Source: Bergeyella zoohelcum ATCC 43767 (lineage in GTDB: Bacteria > Bacteroidota > Bacteroidia > Flavobacteriales > Weeksellaceae). From it: DNA of 64,000 nt. Location: the NCBI RefSeq assembly GCF_000301075.1, contig NZ_JH932293.1, positions 1,648,692 to 1,712,691 of the forward strand, written 5' to 3'. The position numbers and the translations under genes were made by a program. Positions 1 to 8,824 of this stretch are shown here, piece by piece. A model generated the notes under the pieces. That model saw only the letters and a program-made list of their open reading frames with translations. It did not search any database and was not told the DNA's origin. Within the stretch, counting starts at the first letter, position 1. The number at the start of each line of letters is the position of its first letter.

Positions 1-568
1 GGATATGAGCCAAATCGTCCAAGCCAAAAGCAAAGCCGTGTTCATTGTAAAATTGCTCTAACTCGCTTTCATTGAACGAAATAAATTGGTCGTAAGTAGG
101 CACTTCATTTGGGGTTTCCTCAGCAGGAATTTCAAGAATAGATAAGTCTTTTTCTTGAGATTCTACTTTATTGATGAGTAAGTTTTTGATTTTTACTAAA
201 TCTGTTTCCGAAACGCCTTCCAGCTCTATGAGTTTTCCACTACGCACCTTTGCACTTTCGTTATTGGTCAGCAAGGCGATGCACTGCTCGGCAGAATCTG
301 CTCTTTGGTCGTACTGGCCAGGTAAAAACTCGGTAGCAAAATACAAATGCTGGGCTGGATTTTCATAGTGTAAAATGTCCGTAACAGGGTCTGCAAAGGT
401 ATTTCCTACTACTTTTTTCAGTTCAGCATCTTCTAAACCGAAAATGTCATAAACATTATACACCCTTACCGACTTTACGCTCGGCACTACGGCTTTGATT
501 TCGTCAAAAACCTTGGGGCTTTCTACATCGAACAGCCCTTTTTTTTCTATATATATTCTTGTATTCAT
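1..568 (-). CDS. purL: Phosphoribosylformylglycinamidine synthase, N-terminal part (cut by window edge)
   Basis: The reading frame starts at the ATG at 568 and stays open to the left edge, giving about 189 residues. It begins MNTRIYIEKKGLF and contains FATEFLPGQYDQRADSAEQC and, near the edge, FNESELEQFYNEHGF, which I recognise as the N-terminal region of the large single-chain FGAM synthase (PurL/PurQ fusion). The enzyme converts FGAR, glutamine and ATP to FGAM in de novo purine synthesis in the cytoplasm. The ATP-grasp-like core and the glutaminase domain would lie outside the window. The gene is divided from the acyl-CoA reductase gene by about 70 AT-rich bases and points the same way. The family call is fairly secure; the rest of the protein cannot be checked here. 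Confidence 0.85.
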   Translation of the reverse strand, partial: MNTRIYIEKKGLFDVESPKVFDEIKAVVPSVKSVRVYNVYDIFGLEDAELKKVVGNTFADPVTDILHYENPAQHLYFATEFLPGQYDQRADSAEQCIALLTNNESAKVRSGKLIELEGVSETDLVKIKNLLINKVESQEKDLSILEIPAEETPNEVPTYDQFISFNESELEQFYNEHGFAFGLDDLAHI

Positions 569-637
569 TTTCTTATTCTCGTTGTATGGTGTATCTCTGA
601 ATTTAATTATAATCCATTTTTAAAAAATTTCTTTTTC

Positions 638-1675
638 TTAGTTAAGCCTCTCCAAAAAAGCCATCGTATCTACATTATCTGCATAGATGCTGAGAGATGG
701 ACATTGAGCGTTTCCTAATGCTTCTGTTTTTCTTTCTAATACTACAGATGACACTACGCACTGTATTTCCTCTTCATGAATGGATAAAAAATCTTCTACT
801 TCAGAAATATTTTCATATCTACTGAAATTCAACACACTTAATGGGCTAAAAAGCGACTGCTCCTCTCTCATCATTACAAAATTATTGTCCCAAAATTCAT
901 CTTGATTAAGTAGGAAAATTGCCTTATTGTAATCATAATTATTGGCATACGCATGGTGATTAATAATTTCTCCATACTGGATAAAGTTCTCAAACAACCT
1001 TGCTAAGTCCACTTCTTTTGGTAAGAATAATCGGGTTACATTTCGGCATCCCATTCCGAAATAGGTAAAAATATCTTTTGCCAGATTTTGAATCTCAGCA
1101 TCAGTCTCATCCCCCGATAATACAGCTACTGAAGTTCTATTTTTTCTGATGATATGAGGAATATCTTTAAAATACTGTGATAAATACTGAGCGGTATTAT
1201 TACTTCCCGTAGCGATGAGTGCATCTATATTTTCCAATTTCTCCACTATGGTAAAAGGAAGGAGTTCTCTATGAAAAGACTGCCACAGCTGTAATATGAA
1301 AGGAATAAGAACGGTATCCTTAGAAGAAAGTTTTATCATGGCATGATGCCCAGAAAATAATACGCTTAAAATATCATGAAAACCTACCATAGGAAGATTC
1401 CCTGCCAGTATGAGTCCTATATTTTTCGGTGCTTTTTCTTTCCAAGTATATGTTTTCAGCCACGCTGTAAGTTCCTTTTCGGTAAGCATCTCCGCCCATT
1501 GTAGCAGAGCAAAACGAAGATTTTCCTGAGTGAACCAAGCATTTTTTATTTCCGTCTCTCTTAGTTTTTCCTTAAACTGCTGCTTTAGCTCGTAGGTTAA
1601 TTTTTCTTCATGATGAAAAAAATCAAAAATGGTCTGTCCTACTTGGAGTGCCGACTGTAATAAAGCTGTATTCAA
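638..1675 (-). CDS. Acyl-CoA reductase, LuxC-like
   Basis: A 345-residue protein that resembles the LuxC-like acyl-CoA reductases common in flavobacteria. The motif GMGCRNV carries a likely catalytic cysteine at about residue 210 (acyl-enzyme thioester). Upstream, AGNLPMVGFHD and HAMIKLSSKD fit the nucleotide-binding part of an aldehyde-dehydrogenase-type fold. Known family members reduce acyl-CoA to aldehyde with NADPH; the substrate here is unknown and no luxE, luxA or luxB lies nearby. No ATG fits: the frame opens with TTG at 1675, about 18 nt after a TAACTTTA (one mismatch from TAnnTTTG), so a TTG start on a short leader is the best choice. The divergent tRNA-Arg begins about 90 bp away. 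Confidence 0.85.
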   Translation of the reverse strand: MNTALLQSALQVGQTIFDFFHHEEKLTYELKQQFKEKLRETEIKNAWFTQENLRFALLQWAEMLTEKELTAWLKTYTWKEKAPKNIGLILAGNLPMVGFHDILSVLFSGHHAMIKLSSKDTVLIPFILQLWQSFHRELLPFTIVEKLENIDALIATGSNNTAQYLSQYFKDIPHIIRKNRTSVAVLSGDETDAEIQNLAKDIFTYFGMGCRNVTRLFLPKEVDLARLFENFIQYGEIINHHAYANNYDYNKAIFLLNQDEFWDNNFVMMREEQSLFSPLSVLNFSRYENISEVEDFLSIHEEEIQCVVSSVVLERKTEALGNAQCPSLSIYADNVDTMAFLERLN

Positions 1676-1726
1676 TGTAATGAAATTTGAGCGTAAAGTT
1701 ACGAAATTTTCCGAATTGAATTTTAA

Positions 1727-1756
1727 TTGAAAATTGATAAAAATAAATTATCTTTG
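1727..1756 (+). promoter_or_regulatory. Promoter of tRNA-Arg
   Basis: TTG at 1727-1729, a 19-nt spacer, then TATCTTTG at 1749-1756. This fits the Bacteroidota sigma-ABfr consensus (-33 TTG, -7 TAnnTTTG) and ends 9 nt before the tRNA. Confidence 0.75.
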
Positions 1757-1765
1757 CACTAAAAT

Positions 1766-1837
1766 GGCTCCATAGTTTAATGGATAGAATAAAAGATTCC
1801 GGTTCTTTTGGTTCAGGTTCGATTCCTGATGGGGCTA
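1766..1837 (+). tRNA. tRNA-Arg (CCG)
   Basis: A cloverleaf can be drawn: acceptor arm GGCTCCA with TGGGGCT (two G-U pairs), anticodon stem AAAGA/TCTTT with loop TTCCGGT, and T-arm TCAGG-TTCGATT-CCTGA. The anticodon CCG reads the arginine codon CGG. The discriminator is A1837 and CCA is not encoded. A matching promoter lies just upstream. Confidence 0.9.
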
Positions 1838-1883
1838 CAAGTAATACTAAGTCATAATTTAGAAAATAAAAATCCTTTTTCAG

Positions 1884-2972
1884 ATGGAAAACTTCATCGT
1901 TTCTGCGAGAAAATATCGCCCACAAGAATTTGATACCGTGGTGGGACAATCTCACATTACTGATACTTTGGAACATGCCATTGAAGAAGGTCAGTTAGCA
2001 CAGGCACTCTTATTCTGTGGTCCCAGAGGAGTAGGAAAAACCACTTGTGCAAGAATTTTAGCAAGAAAAATCAATGAAAAAGATGGTTCTGTTTCAGAAG
2101 ATGGATTTGCTTATAATATCCATGAATTAGATGCCGCATCTAACAACTCTGTAGATGATATCCGTGGACTGATAGACCAAGTTCGTTTTGCTCCACAAGT
2201 AGGAAAATACAAAGTGTATATCATAGATGAGGTACACATGCTCAGTACTGCCGCTTTTAATGCTTTTTTGAAAACATTAGAAGAACCTCCTGCACACGCC
2301 ATTTTTATCCTTGCGACTACTGAAAAACATAAAATCATCCCTACGATTCTTTCTAGATGCCAAATCTATGACTTTAAGAGGATTACCATAGGGGATATAC
2401 AGAAACATTTAGAAAAAATAGCTCAAAAGGAAAGCATTGCTTATGAAGAAGATGCACTCTACCTCATCGCCCAAAAAGCCGATGGTGCACTTAGAGATGC
2501 TTTGTCTATTTTTGACCGATTAGCCACTTTTTCACAGAAAAACATCACCTTACAAAAGGCGGCAGAAATCCTTAACATCCTTGATTATGATGAGTATTTA
2601 CAAATCGTAGATTTAGCGAAAGTGAATGATATTTCTGGACTTTTAGCAAAGTTTGATGCAATAGTGAAAAAAGGATTTGACCCTCATATTTTCATCGCTG
2701 GATTAGGAAATCACTTCAGAGATTTAATGTTTGCCCAAAGTCCTAAAACGCTTAGCCTAATGGAAGTAGGTGAAAATGCAAAAGCCAAAATAGGACAGCA
2801 GGCCAGCGAGTGGCTTCCCCAGCATTTGGTAGATGCTATTGAGATTTGTAACCACGCTGATATCAACTATAAAAATTCAAAAAGCCCAAGACTTACGGTA
2901 GAAATCGCTTTAATGCAACTGGCAAGTCTCACCAATAATGCTTTCGATACAAAAAAAAAAAGTTTAGGATAA
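1884..2972 (+). CDS. dnaX: DNA polymerase III gamma (zero-frame product of dnaX)
   Basis: The 362-residue zero-frame product is the clamp-loader ATPase. Walker A GPRGVGKTT is at residues 45-53, the DEVH box lies in YIIDEVHM, and sensor and arginine-finger regions follow in ATTEKHKIIPTILSRCQ. The zinc-binding cysteines of E. coli DnaX are absent, as I recall for flavobacterial DnaX. The frame ends soon after the collar domain, three lysine codons into an A11 run at 2951-2961, with stop GGA-TAA. That length is what a functional gamma subunit would need. The tau C-terminal part continues in the -1 frame to 3616, so slippage is needed for full-length tau. A homopolymer sequencing error that split one ORF is the alternative. 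Start: ATG 1884, after tRNA-Arg. Confidence 0.92.
   Translation: MENFIVSARKYRPQEFDTVVGQSHITDTLEHAIEEGQLAQALLFCGPRGVGKTTCARILARKINEKDGSVSEDGFAYNIHELDAASNNSVDDIRGLIDQVRFAPQVGKYKVYIIDEVHMLSTAAFNAFLKTLEEPPAHAIFILATTEKHKIIPTILSRCQIYDFKRITIGDIQKHLEKIAQKESIAYEEDALYLIAQKADGALRDALSIFDRLATFSQKNITLQKAAEILNILDYDEYLQIVDLAKVNDISGLLAKFDAIVKKGFDPHIFIAGLGNHFRDLMFAQSPKTLSLMEVGENAKAKIGQQASEWLPQHLVDAIEICNHADINYKNSKSPRLTVEIALMQLASLTNNAFDTKKKSLG
2951..2962 (+). promoter_or_regulatory. A11G slippery run inside dnaX
   Basis: Eleven A followed by G at the exact point where the zero frame is about to end (K-K-K-S-L-G-stop) and the -1 frame stays open for 222 codons. Long A runs at this place in dnaX are known programmed sites: ribosomal -1 shift in E. 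coli, RNA polymerase slippage in Thermus thermophilus. I see no strong Shine-Dalgarno upstream and only a weak CCCTAGGG palindrome downstream, which favours transcriptional slippage over an E. coli-type site. Confidence 0.55.
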
Positions 2973-3616
2973 ATTTACCTTTCCCCCTAGGGACGGAAGT
3001 TTCTAAAAAATCAGAAATAAAATCAGTAAATACCGCTGTACATACCGTACAAAATACACAAACTGGCAGTACATCTTCGGCACATTCTCTTACTGAAAAA
3101 AAACATCTACCGAAAAAGGCGGCAGCTCCCCTGGGAAATGATGGCGTGAAAAGGGCATCCTCTACCTCTATTGACTTGTTCTCTCAATTATTAGAACAAG
3201 AACAGAAAAAAGAAGAAGAAACGGAAACCATTGATACCCAAAATCTTCCTAAGAACCATTTTGCTGAAAGTGATGTACAGGAGTTTTGGCATCAATTTTT
3301 ATCCGAATTAAAACAAAAAGAATTCTTCATTTACAATGCTATTTGTGATTTCAAAATCAATAAACTGGACGAAAATACACTAAAAATTCAGTACCCTTCT
3401 GAAACGGCAAAAACAGAATTTGACAAAATAAGCCCTCAATTTTTTTCTGAATTTAAGCATAAGGTAAACCATTTTTCAGTGGAGGCTCAGTTTGAAATCA
3501 ATCATAGAATGAAAAAAGAAAAAATTACTCGGAGAAAGATTTTCGAACAATTGGCAGAAAAAAATCCACTTCTTAACGAACTTAATAGCATTTTTAATTT
3601 TGACCTAACCGATTAA
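2951..3616 (+). CDS. dnaX: Tau-specific C-terminal part of DnaX, reached by -1 shift
   Basis: In the -1 frame the A run reads as lysines and continues F-R-I-N-L-P without a stop to TAA at 3616. This adds about 215 residues and gives a tau of 577 residues in total. The segment starts with a low-complexity Ser/Thr/Lys-rich linker (about 2960-3200), then an acidic Q/E-rich stretch, then a compact region containing VQEFWHQFLSELKQKE, DFKINKLDENTLKIQYPS and a C-terminal basic helix. Tau C-termini usually bind the replicative helicase and the polymerase alpha subunit. An internal GTG at 3146 could start a separate ORF but no ribosome site supports that. It is followed closely by the DAHP synthase gene (8-nt gap). 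Confidence 0.75.
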   Translation, partial: KKKKFRINLPFPLGTEVSKKSEIKSVNTAVHTVQNTQTGSTSSAHSLTEKKHLPKKAAAPLGNDGVKRASSTSIDLFSQLLEQEQKKEEETETIDTQNLPKNHFAESDVQEFWHQFLSELKQKEFFIYNAICDFKINKLDENTLKIQYPSETAKTEFDKISPQFFSEFKHKVNHFSVEAQFEINHRMKKEKITRRKIFEQLAEKNPLLNELNSIFNFDLTD

Positions 3617-3624
3617 TCACTTTT

Positions 3625-4707
3625 ATGAACCTACAAGACATATCTAAAAATTGGATTTCTACATTTCCTTCGCCGCTTATCATTGCGGGGCCGTGCAGTG
3701 CAGAAAGTGAACAGCAAATGTGCAGTACCGCTGAAAAAATAAAGGAAAATACCCCTGAAGTAAATATTTTCCGTGCAGGTATATGGAAACCAAGGACTAA
3801 GCCCAACGGATTTGAGGGCGTAGGCATCATAGGATTGCCATGGCTCAAAAAGGTAAAAGAAGATTTCGGAATGAAAATTACCACCGAAGTGGCCAATGCA
3901 GAACATGTAAAAGCAGCGTTAGATCATGGTGTAGATATACTTTGGATAGGTGCAAGGACTACCGCTAACCCATTTGCCGTTCAAGAAATTGCAGATGCAC
4001 TAAAAGAGAAAGACATTCCTGTACTCATCAAAAACCCAGTTAATCCTGATTTGGCACTATGGTTGGGAGCTTTTGAAAGACTACTGGGTGCTGGAATTAC
4101 AAAATTAGGTGCTATTCATCGTGGTTTTTCTACTTACCACAAGACGAAATTCAGAAATGAACCCAATTGGCAACTTGCCATTGATTTTATGAATGTACAG
4201 CCTAATATTCCTTTTCTTATAGACCCTTCTCACATCATGGGAAAAAGAGAAGGCATTGCCGATATTACTCAGCAAGCATTTTCATTAGGCTATGATGGAA
4301 TGATGATAGAAACTCATATCCGTCCTGCAGAAGCATGGAGTGATGCGAATCAACAAGTTACACCATCAGAATTAAAAGAAATCATCACAGGTATCCATCC
4401 TCCATGCCAAAAACACGAAACATTAGACAAAGAAATAGAAAGACATAGAATAGGCATTTCTGAAATAGATGAACAAATTATCCGTTTACTGAAAGATAGG
4501 ATGAAATTTTCTGAGAAAATAGCCAAAGTAAAACAAGCGAAAAATGCACAAGTTTTCCAGCCTGAAAGATGGAAAGAAATCATGAATAATGTGATGATTT
4601 TAGCTAATGAAAACCAATTATCAGAAGATTTTGTACAAAAAATTTTTAAATCTATTCATGAAGAAAGTATTGAGATACAACACAGATTTATCGCTCAAAA
4701 TAAGTAA
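3625..4707 (+). CDS. Bifunctional DAHP synthase / chorismate mutase
   Basis: A 360-residue fusion. Residues about 15-260 are a type I-beta DAHP synthase-like barrel: IIAGPCSAES at the phosphoenolpyruvate site, FRAGIWKPRTKPNGFEG, then GAIHRGFS and DPSHIMGKRE with metal-binding His/Asp. Residues about 275-355 are an AroQ-type chorismate mutase helix bundle (RIGISEIDEQIIRLLKDRM, then KVKQAKNAQVFQPERW). It would join PEP and erythrose-4-phosphate to DAHP at the start of the shikimate pathway, and convert chorismate to prephenate. The mutase domain may also act as an allosteric sensor for prephenate, as in related fusions. It lies 8 nt after dnaX and 3 nt before rsgA, so probably one transcript. 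Confidence 0.9.
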   Translation: MNLQDISKNWISTFPSPLIIAGPCSAESEQQMCSTAEKIKENTPEVNIFRAGIWKPRTKPNGFEGVGIIGLPWLKKVKEDFGMKITTEVANAEHVKAALDHGVDILWIGARTTANPFAVQEIADALKEKDIPVLIKNPVNPDLALWLGAFERLLGAGITKLGAIHRGFSTYHKTKFRNEPNWQLAIDFMNVQPNIPFLIDPSHIMGKREGIADITQQAFSLGYDGMMIETHIRPAEAWSDANQQVTPSELKEIITGIHPPCQKHETLDKEIERHRIGISEIDEQIIRLLKDRMKFSEKIAKVKQAKNAQVFQPERWKEIMNNVMILANENQLSEDFVQKIFKSIHEESIEIQHRFIAQNK

Positions 4708-4710
4708 AAT

Positions 4711-5637
4711 ATGACAGGAACTATCACCAAATCTACAGGAAGCTGGTATCAAGTTTTGGAAAATAAAAGCGGTTTGTTTTATGAGGCAAGAATTCGTGGA
4801 AAATTTAAACTCAAAAAAATACGCCTTACCAATCCTTTGGCTGTAGGAGATAAGGTAGATTTCGAAATGGATACCGATGGCATTGCTTGGGTAACACATA
4901 TCCACCCAAGAGAAAACTATCTCATCAGAAAATCTGTCAATCTCTCCAAAGAAGCCCATATCATTGCCTCTAATGTGGATATTGCCTGTTTCCTTTTCAC
5001 GGTAAAAAATCCTGAAACCTCTTTAGGTTTTTTAGACCGATTTCTAGCCTGTTGCGAAGCATATTCCATTCCACCACTGATTATTTTTAATAAAATAGAC
5101 TTACTTACGGATGCTGATAAAGAAGTGCTGTCCATCATCCAAGAAATCTATAAGCCACTCCCCTATTCTATGCTAGAAGTATCGGCACAGACGGGTGAAA
5201 ACTTAGCTACTTTAAAGGATATTTTAAAAGATAAAATTTCCGTATTTTTCGGGCATTCTGGTGCTGGAAAATCCACTTTGGTCAATGCCTTACAGCCTGA
5301 CCTCAATCTGAAAACCTCTGAAATTTCCGAGGTTCATCTCAAAGGAAAACATACCACTACTTTCGCACAGATGCATTTCTGGGATTTCGGCGGTAGTGTA
5401 ATAGATACCCCTGGTGTAAGAGAATTTGCCATGATAGATGTAGAAAGAGAGGAAATTCAGCACTTTTTCCCTGAAATTTTTGAGATAGGTAGAACATGTA
5501 AATACCATAACTGTCTTCATATTAATGAACCTCAATGCCAAGTTCTTACTGCCATAGAGACCGGCGAAATTTCTGACACCCGCTACGCCACCTACACCAA
5601 GCTATTAGATGAGGAATTAGAAAACAGAAAGTTTTAA
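4711..5637 (+). CDS. rsgA: Small-subunit ribosome biogenesis GTPase RsgA
   Basis: A 308-residue circularly permuted GTPase. An N-terminal OB-fold carries SWYQVLENKSG and RGKFKLKK. The G motifs then appear in the order NKID (G4), GHSGAGKST (G1, about 181-189) and DTPGVRE (G3). A C-terminal zinc knuckle holds C263, C268, H270 and C276. The protein docks on the 30S subunit and checks late maturation of the decoding centre. It begins 3 nt after the DAHP synthase stop. Its last 21 bases overlap the convergent binding-protein gene, leaving no room for a terminator between them. Confidence 0.95.
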   Translation: MTGTITKSTGSWYQVLENKSGLFYEARIRGKFKLKKIRLTNPLAVGDKVDFEMDTDGIAWVTHIHPRENYLIRKSVNLSKEAHIIASNVDIACFLFTVKNPETSLGFLDRFLACCEAYSIPPLIIFNKIDLLTDADKEVLSIIQEIYKPLPYSMLEVSAQTGENLATLKDILKDKISVFFGHSGAGKSTLVNALQPDLNLKTSEISEVHLKGKHTTTFAQMHFWDFGGSVIDTPGVREFAMIDVEREEIQHFFPEIFEIGRTCKYHNCLHINEPQCQVLTAIETGEISDTRYATYTKLLDEELENRKF

Positions 5638-6342
5638 TTCAGAAAGATAATACATGGATTTCCTCATTCTGGTTCCATACCATGAAAAGGCTTCTCCATC
5701 TACCAAAATTACTTGGGAGTTAGGAAATTTTTCTTGGAATAGTGCCACATGCTTTTCTGAAAAAGGATAAGGCTCTGAGGAGAGAAAGATAAAATCCGAA
5801 TGAGATAAAATTTCATCACTGATGTATGGATATCGGGTATGATTTTTCATACTGTTCTCAAAACCGAAATGTGCCAACATAGAATGAATAAAAGTATCAT
5901 GACCAATAGACATATTCGGTGCTGTCCAAATCAAATAAGAAACAGTTTTTCCCAATGATTCTTGGGAAGTTTGATACATTTCTTCTATGACTGAAATGAT
6001 AGGCATTGCTGTAGTTTTTTTGCCTATTTTTTCTGCGATTATTTTCATAGTGTGAATGGCATCAGATATCGTGGCAATATCCGTAACCATCACAGGAACA
6101 TACTTCTGAAGTTCTTCTATCTGTTCCTTTACATTCTCTTCCTTACTGGCGATGACAAGATCTGGCTGGAGTTCCAAAATTTTTTCTATCCGAATATTTT
6201 TCGTGCCTCCGATGATGGGAATTTGGTCAATGAAAGGGCTTGGATGAATACAGAATTTCGTTCTCCCCACCAATTCATCTTCCCTTAGTCCAAAATCTAC
6301 CAAAGTTTCGGTAAGAGAAGGCACTAAAGAAATGATTTTCAT
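5617..6342 (-). CDS. BtuF-like substrate-binding protein (helical backbone metal-receptor family)
   Basis: 241 residues starting MKIISLVPSLTETLVDFGL, the usual opening of cobalamin/iron-siderophore binding proteins of class III ABC importers (BtuF type). KILELQPDLVIASKEENV and the C-terminal DGEAFSWYGTRM agree. The frame is open further up to 6411, but that extra 23-residue piece overlaps the stop of mgtE; the ATG at 6342 gives the family N-terminus. No signal peptide is seen, which is unusual for a periplasmic receptor, although cytosolic members of this family exist in flavobacteria. No permease or ATPase is adjacent. It follows mgtE by 4 nt on the same strand. The ligand is unknown. Confidence 0.8.
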   Translation of the reverse strand: MKIISLVPSLTETLVDFGLREDELVGRTKFCIHPSPFIDQIPIIGGTKNIRIEKILELQPDLVIASKEENVKEQIEELQKYVPVMVTDIATISDAIHTMKIIAEKIGKKTTAMPIISVIEEMYQTSQESLGKTVSYLIWTAPNMSIGHDTFIHSMLAHFGFENSMKNHTRYPYISDEILSHSDFIFLSSEPYPFSEKHVALFQEKFPNSQVILVDGEAFSWYGTRMRKSMYYLSELKLSVF

Positions 6343-6346
6343 AATT

Positions 6347-7675
6347 TTACAATAATTTCCCTGTAAGCAATGCAGCCGCAATGGTAAAGTAGAGAATAAG
6401 CCCCGTAACATCCACTAAAGTAGCAACAAATGGAGCAGATGAAGCCGCAGGGTCTAGTTTTAATCTCTTCAAAATAAAAGGCACCATAGACCCTGAGAGT
6501 GTTCCCCAAAGCACAATCATTGCCAAGGAAATGGCTGCACTTAGCCCTACAAAAAACCAATGTTCACCGTAATCAAACCACCCCATCTGTTGCCAAATAG
6601 TGATTCTAAGAAAACCAAAAACTCCGAGCAAAGTGCCTAAAAATGCACCTGTTACTATTTCTTTTCGCATCACCGTCCACCAGTCTTTCAGTGTTACCTC
6701 TTGTAATGCCATAGCACGAATGATTAGCGTAGCTGCTTGAGAACCAGAGTTTCCCCCACTAGAAATAATCAGTGGAATGAAAAGTGCCAATACCACAGCT
6801 TTCTCTATTTCAGTTTCATAAATTCCCATTACCGAAGTGGTAATCAGTTGTAGAAAAAACAGTACGATAAGCCAAAACCCTCTCTTTTTAATCATTTCAA
6901 ACCAATGCGTCTGAAGATAAGGTTCATCCAAGGCTTCCATCCCTCCAAATTTCTGAATATCCTCTGTATTTTGAGATTCTATCTGGTCTAAAATATCATC
7001 AATGGTTACGATGCCTACCAGTACACCCGAACTAGTAACAATGGGCATTGCAGAGCGGTCATACTTTTCAAAATAAGAAACAGCATCTTCCTTAGAAGTA
7101 GTGGTAGTTATCGCAACGAAATGATTATCTGTAAGTTCTGATACCAATTGGTCTTCCTCTGCTAAAAGCAGAATACGAATATCAAGGTCATCAATAAGTT
7201 TATTCTGCCTATCCACCACATATAGATAGTGCATGGTCTCCACCTTTCCACCGATTTTTTTAATATGCTGAAAGCACTTCTTTACCGTCCATTCTTTACG
7301 AATTTGGATATAGTACGGCGTCATCATCCTCGCTACGGAATCCTCATGATAGCCAAGCAGTTTCAGAGCAATATGTCTCTCTCTAGGTTTTAGTAGATTA
7401 ATAGAGTATTTAATCAGTTCATCGGGGAAATCTTCAAAAAGCTGTGTTCTATCATCTGGGGTCATCTCATTGAGGATATTCGCTACTTCTTCATTACCTA
7501 TACTTCGGATAATATCTTCCTGAAAATGAGGCTCAATATGAGAAAAAACTTCTGCCTTAGAATCTGTGGGTAACTTCAAGAAAGCCAATAATCTATCGTC
7601 CGGAGAGAGCTGACAGAGTTCCTCGGCAATATCCTCTACATTTTGTTGAATCATTTCAGAGTCTTGAAGTTTCAT
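6347..7675 (-). CDS. mgtE: Magnesium transporter MgtE
   Basis: 442 residues. The N-terminal superhelical domain (about 1-130) contains [21 protein letters not shown] tandem CBS pair (about 131-250) contains [15 protein letters not shown] and [12 protein letters not shown]. Five membrane segments follow from about residue 285, with [14 protein letters not shown], the conserved pore helix. It is a Mg2+-gated inner-membrane Mg2+ channel. The open frame extends to 7753, but the ATG at 7675 matches the family and lies only 4 nt after a perfect TATTTTTG box, implying an almost leaderless mRNA. No Mg2+ riboswitch can fit in that space. It is divergent from the membrane protein at 7744. Confidence 0.93.
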   Translation of the reverse strand: MKLQDSEMIQQNVEDIAEELCQLSPDDRLLAFLKLPTDSKAEVFSHIEPHFQEDIIRSIGNEEVANILNEMTPDDRTQLFEDFPDELIKYSINLLKPRERHIALKLLGYHEDSVARMMTPYYIQIRKEWTVKKCFQHIKKIGGKVETMHYLYVVDRQNKLIDDLDIRILLLAEEDQLVSELTDNHFVAITTTTSKEDAVSYFEKYDRSAMPIVTSSGVLVGIVTIDDILDQIESQNTEDIQKFGGMEALDEPYLQTHWFEMIKKRGFWLIVLFFLQLITTSVMGIYETEIEKAVVLALFIPLIISSGGNSGSQAATLIIRAMALQEVTLKDWWTVMRKEIVTGAFLGTLLGVFGFLRITIWQQMGWFDYGEHWFFVGLSAAISLAMIVLWGTLSGSMVPFILKRLKLDPAASSAPFVATLVDVTGLILYFTIAAALLTGKLL

Positions 7676-7679
7676 TGTG

Positions 7680-7687
7680 CAAAAATA
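7680..7687 (-). promoter_or_regulatory. -7 box (TATTTTTG) of mgtE
   Basis: TATTTTTG on the minus strand followed by CACA and then the mgtE ATG. The 4-nt spacing would put transcription start at or next to the start codon. Confidence 0.6.
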
Positions 7688-7697
7688 AGGTAAAAGA

Positions 7698-7725
7698 TTG
7701 AAAAAAATAATATTTCGTACATTTG
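7698..7725 (+). promoter_or_regulatory. Promoter for the membrane protein at 7744
   Basis: TTG at 7698-7700, a 17-nt spacer, then TACATTTG at 7718-7725; the ATG follows after 18 nt. It is back to back with the mgtE promoter. Confidence 0.6.
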
Positions 7726-7743
7726 GATAAAAAGTATTTTGGT

Positions 7744-8277
7744 ATGAAAGCACAACAGACTACTTTGGACAAAATCAGAAGTCGGCCACGATTTAAAATT
7801 CACACCAATATGTCCCCTGAAAAATACCATATGAAACTAAAAAAGTTTTTAGAAAATCATAAAGACCGTTACTCTGGAACAGTGAATTTTGAACTGGCTA
7901 CCATATCAGTGATTACCTCTGAAGATACTTACTGGAAACCCTATCTTACCCTTAGAGCGAAGGAAGAAGATGGGCATACGGTCATCCGTGGAGTTTTCGG
8001 TCCGGGAGCTAATATGTGGACGCTATTTATGTTTTTGTATTTTATTTTCAGTGTGTTGTGGATGGTTTTCTTTACACTTTGGTTTGTAGGCATCCAAATA
8101 AAATCACATGAATACACTTGGGGGCTTTCTGCTTCATTCGTTATGCTCGTTCTCTTAGGCTTAGTATATTATGCTTCCTACCTTGGTAAGAAGAAAGCAG
8201 TGAAAGAAATGGCACTCCTCAGAAAATTTGCCATTGACTCCAGTTTAAAATACGAGGATTATGTGGAAGAGGAATGA
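7744..8277 (+). CDS. Two-helix membrane protein of unknown function
   Basis: 177 residues from the ATG at 7744; seven further residues are open upstream but overlap the -7 box. An N-terminal soluble part of about 90 residues ([19 protein letters not shown]-like region; [21 protein letters not shown]) is followed by two hydrophobic helices, [20 protein letters not shown] and [19 protein letters not shown], and a charged acidic tail. The soluble part plus two helices is reminiscent of small sensor or PH-like membrane proteins, but I do not recognise a family and assign no function. It is transcribed alone. Confidence 0.7.
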   Translation: MKAQQTTLDKIRSRPRFKIHTNMSPEKYHMKLKKFLENHKDRYSGTVNFELATISVITSEDTYWKPYLTLRAKEEDGHTVIRGVFGPGANMWTLFMFLYFIFSVLWMVFFTLWFVGIQIKSHEYTWGLSASFVMLVLLGLVYYASYLGKKKAVKEMALLRKFAIDSSLKYEDYVEEE

Positions 8278-8315
8278 TGGATTAGAAATTGTACAAGGTA
8301 TAATGATTTTAGAGA

Positions 8316-8400
8316 TGAGATGTTAGAAATTAGATATTGGAAGTTAGAAAGCTAAAAGGCTAAAAAGCTAGAAGCCAAAAGCTATTCGCCAGTAGCTCAA
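8316..8400. repeat. Degenerate AGCTAAAA-type word repeats
   Basis: The stretch is built from shuffled short words (AAGCTAAAAGGCTAAAAAGCTAG and variants). Similar text occurs at 39405-39478 and 54612-54659, always between genes. No gene or clear hairpin terminator is seen in it. Confidence 0.45.
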
Positions 8401-8401
8401 T

Positions 8402-8704
8402 TTATATCTGATTCAGTTTAGATGGGAATACCATTACTTCGTTTCCAAAAGTAGCTGTAATGTCTTTGATTAAAAGAGCAATTTTTTCATCAAAAAAATG
8501 ATTTCTCAAAGTAGCATTGTCAAAAAACAACAACAAATTATAATTTTTTCCTTCGGCTACTACTTCGGTTTCTATTTCTGAGAGTAAAACTCTCTTTTCG
8601 CCACAAAAGTTTTTTGCCCAAGGCATTACAGAACCCTGCAAATACACTTTCCAATCTTCTATTTTTTCAGGGGTAGCATGAAAACTCACACTTAATATCG
8701 CCAT
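8402..8704 (-). CDS. DUF4286-like small protein
   Basis: 100 residues, MAILSVSFHATPEKIEDW at the start and LLLFFDNATLRNHF in the middle. The size and the alternating beta/helix look suggest a ferredoxin-like or dimeric alpha-beta barrel fold, and it resembles the flavobacterial DUF4286 family. The function is unknown. It is divergent from gyrA; the space between them is AT-rich. Confidence 0.65.
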   Translation of the reverse strand: MAILSVSFHATPEKIEDWKVYLQGSVMPWAKNFCGEKRVLLSEIETEVVAEGKNYNLLLFFDNATLRNHFFDEKIALLIKDITATFGNEVMVFPSKLNQI

Positions 8705-8824
8705 TTTATATTTTTTTTATGATTTAAGACTGCAAAAATCGGTTTTTTTTCGTAAATTCGCTCTTTGTTTTAAAGGAAAAATCTGTACTTATTTTTCCTA
8801 TTTTATGTAAGAAAGTAAAAAATT

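Noticed and set aside
1623-1976. 117-residue minus-strand ORF over tRNA-Arg and the dnaX start
   Set aside because: It runs antisense through a tRNA, a promoter and the dnaX N-terminus and has no coding signal of its own.
3146-3616. Independent gene starting at GTG 3146
   Set aside because: The frame is open continuously upstream to the A11 run and continues DnaX in the -1 frame, so it is better read as the tau extension.
7675-7753. Mg2+ riboswitch or longer N-terminus for mgtE
   Set aside because: The promoter box lies 4 nt before the ATG, so there is no leader to hold a riboswitch, and the upstream residues match no MgtE.
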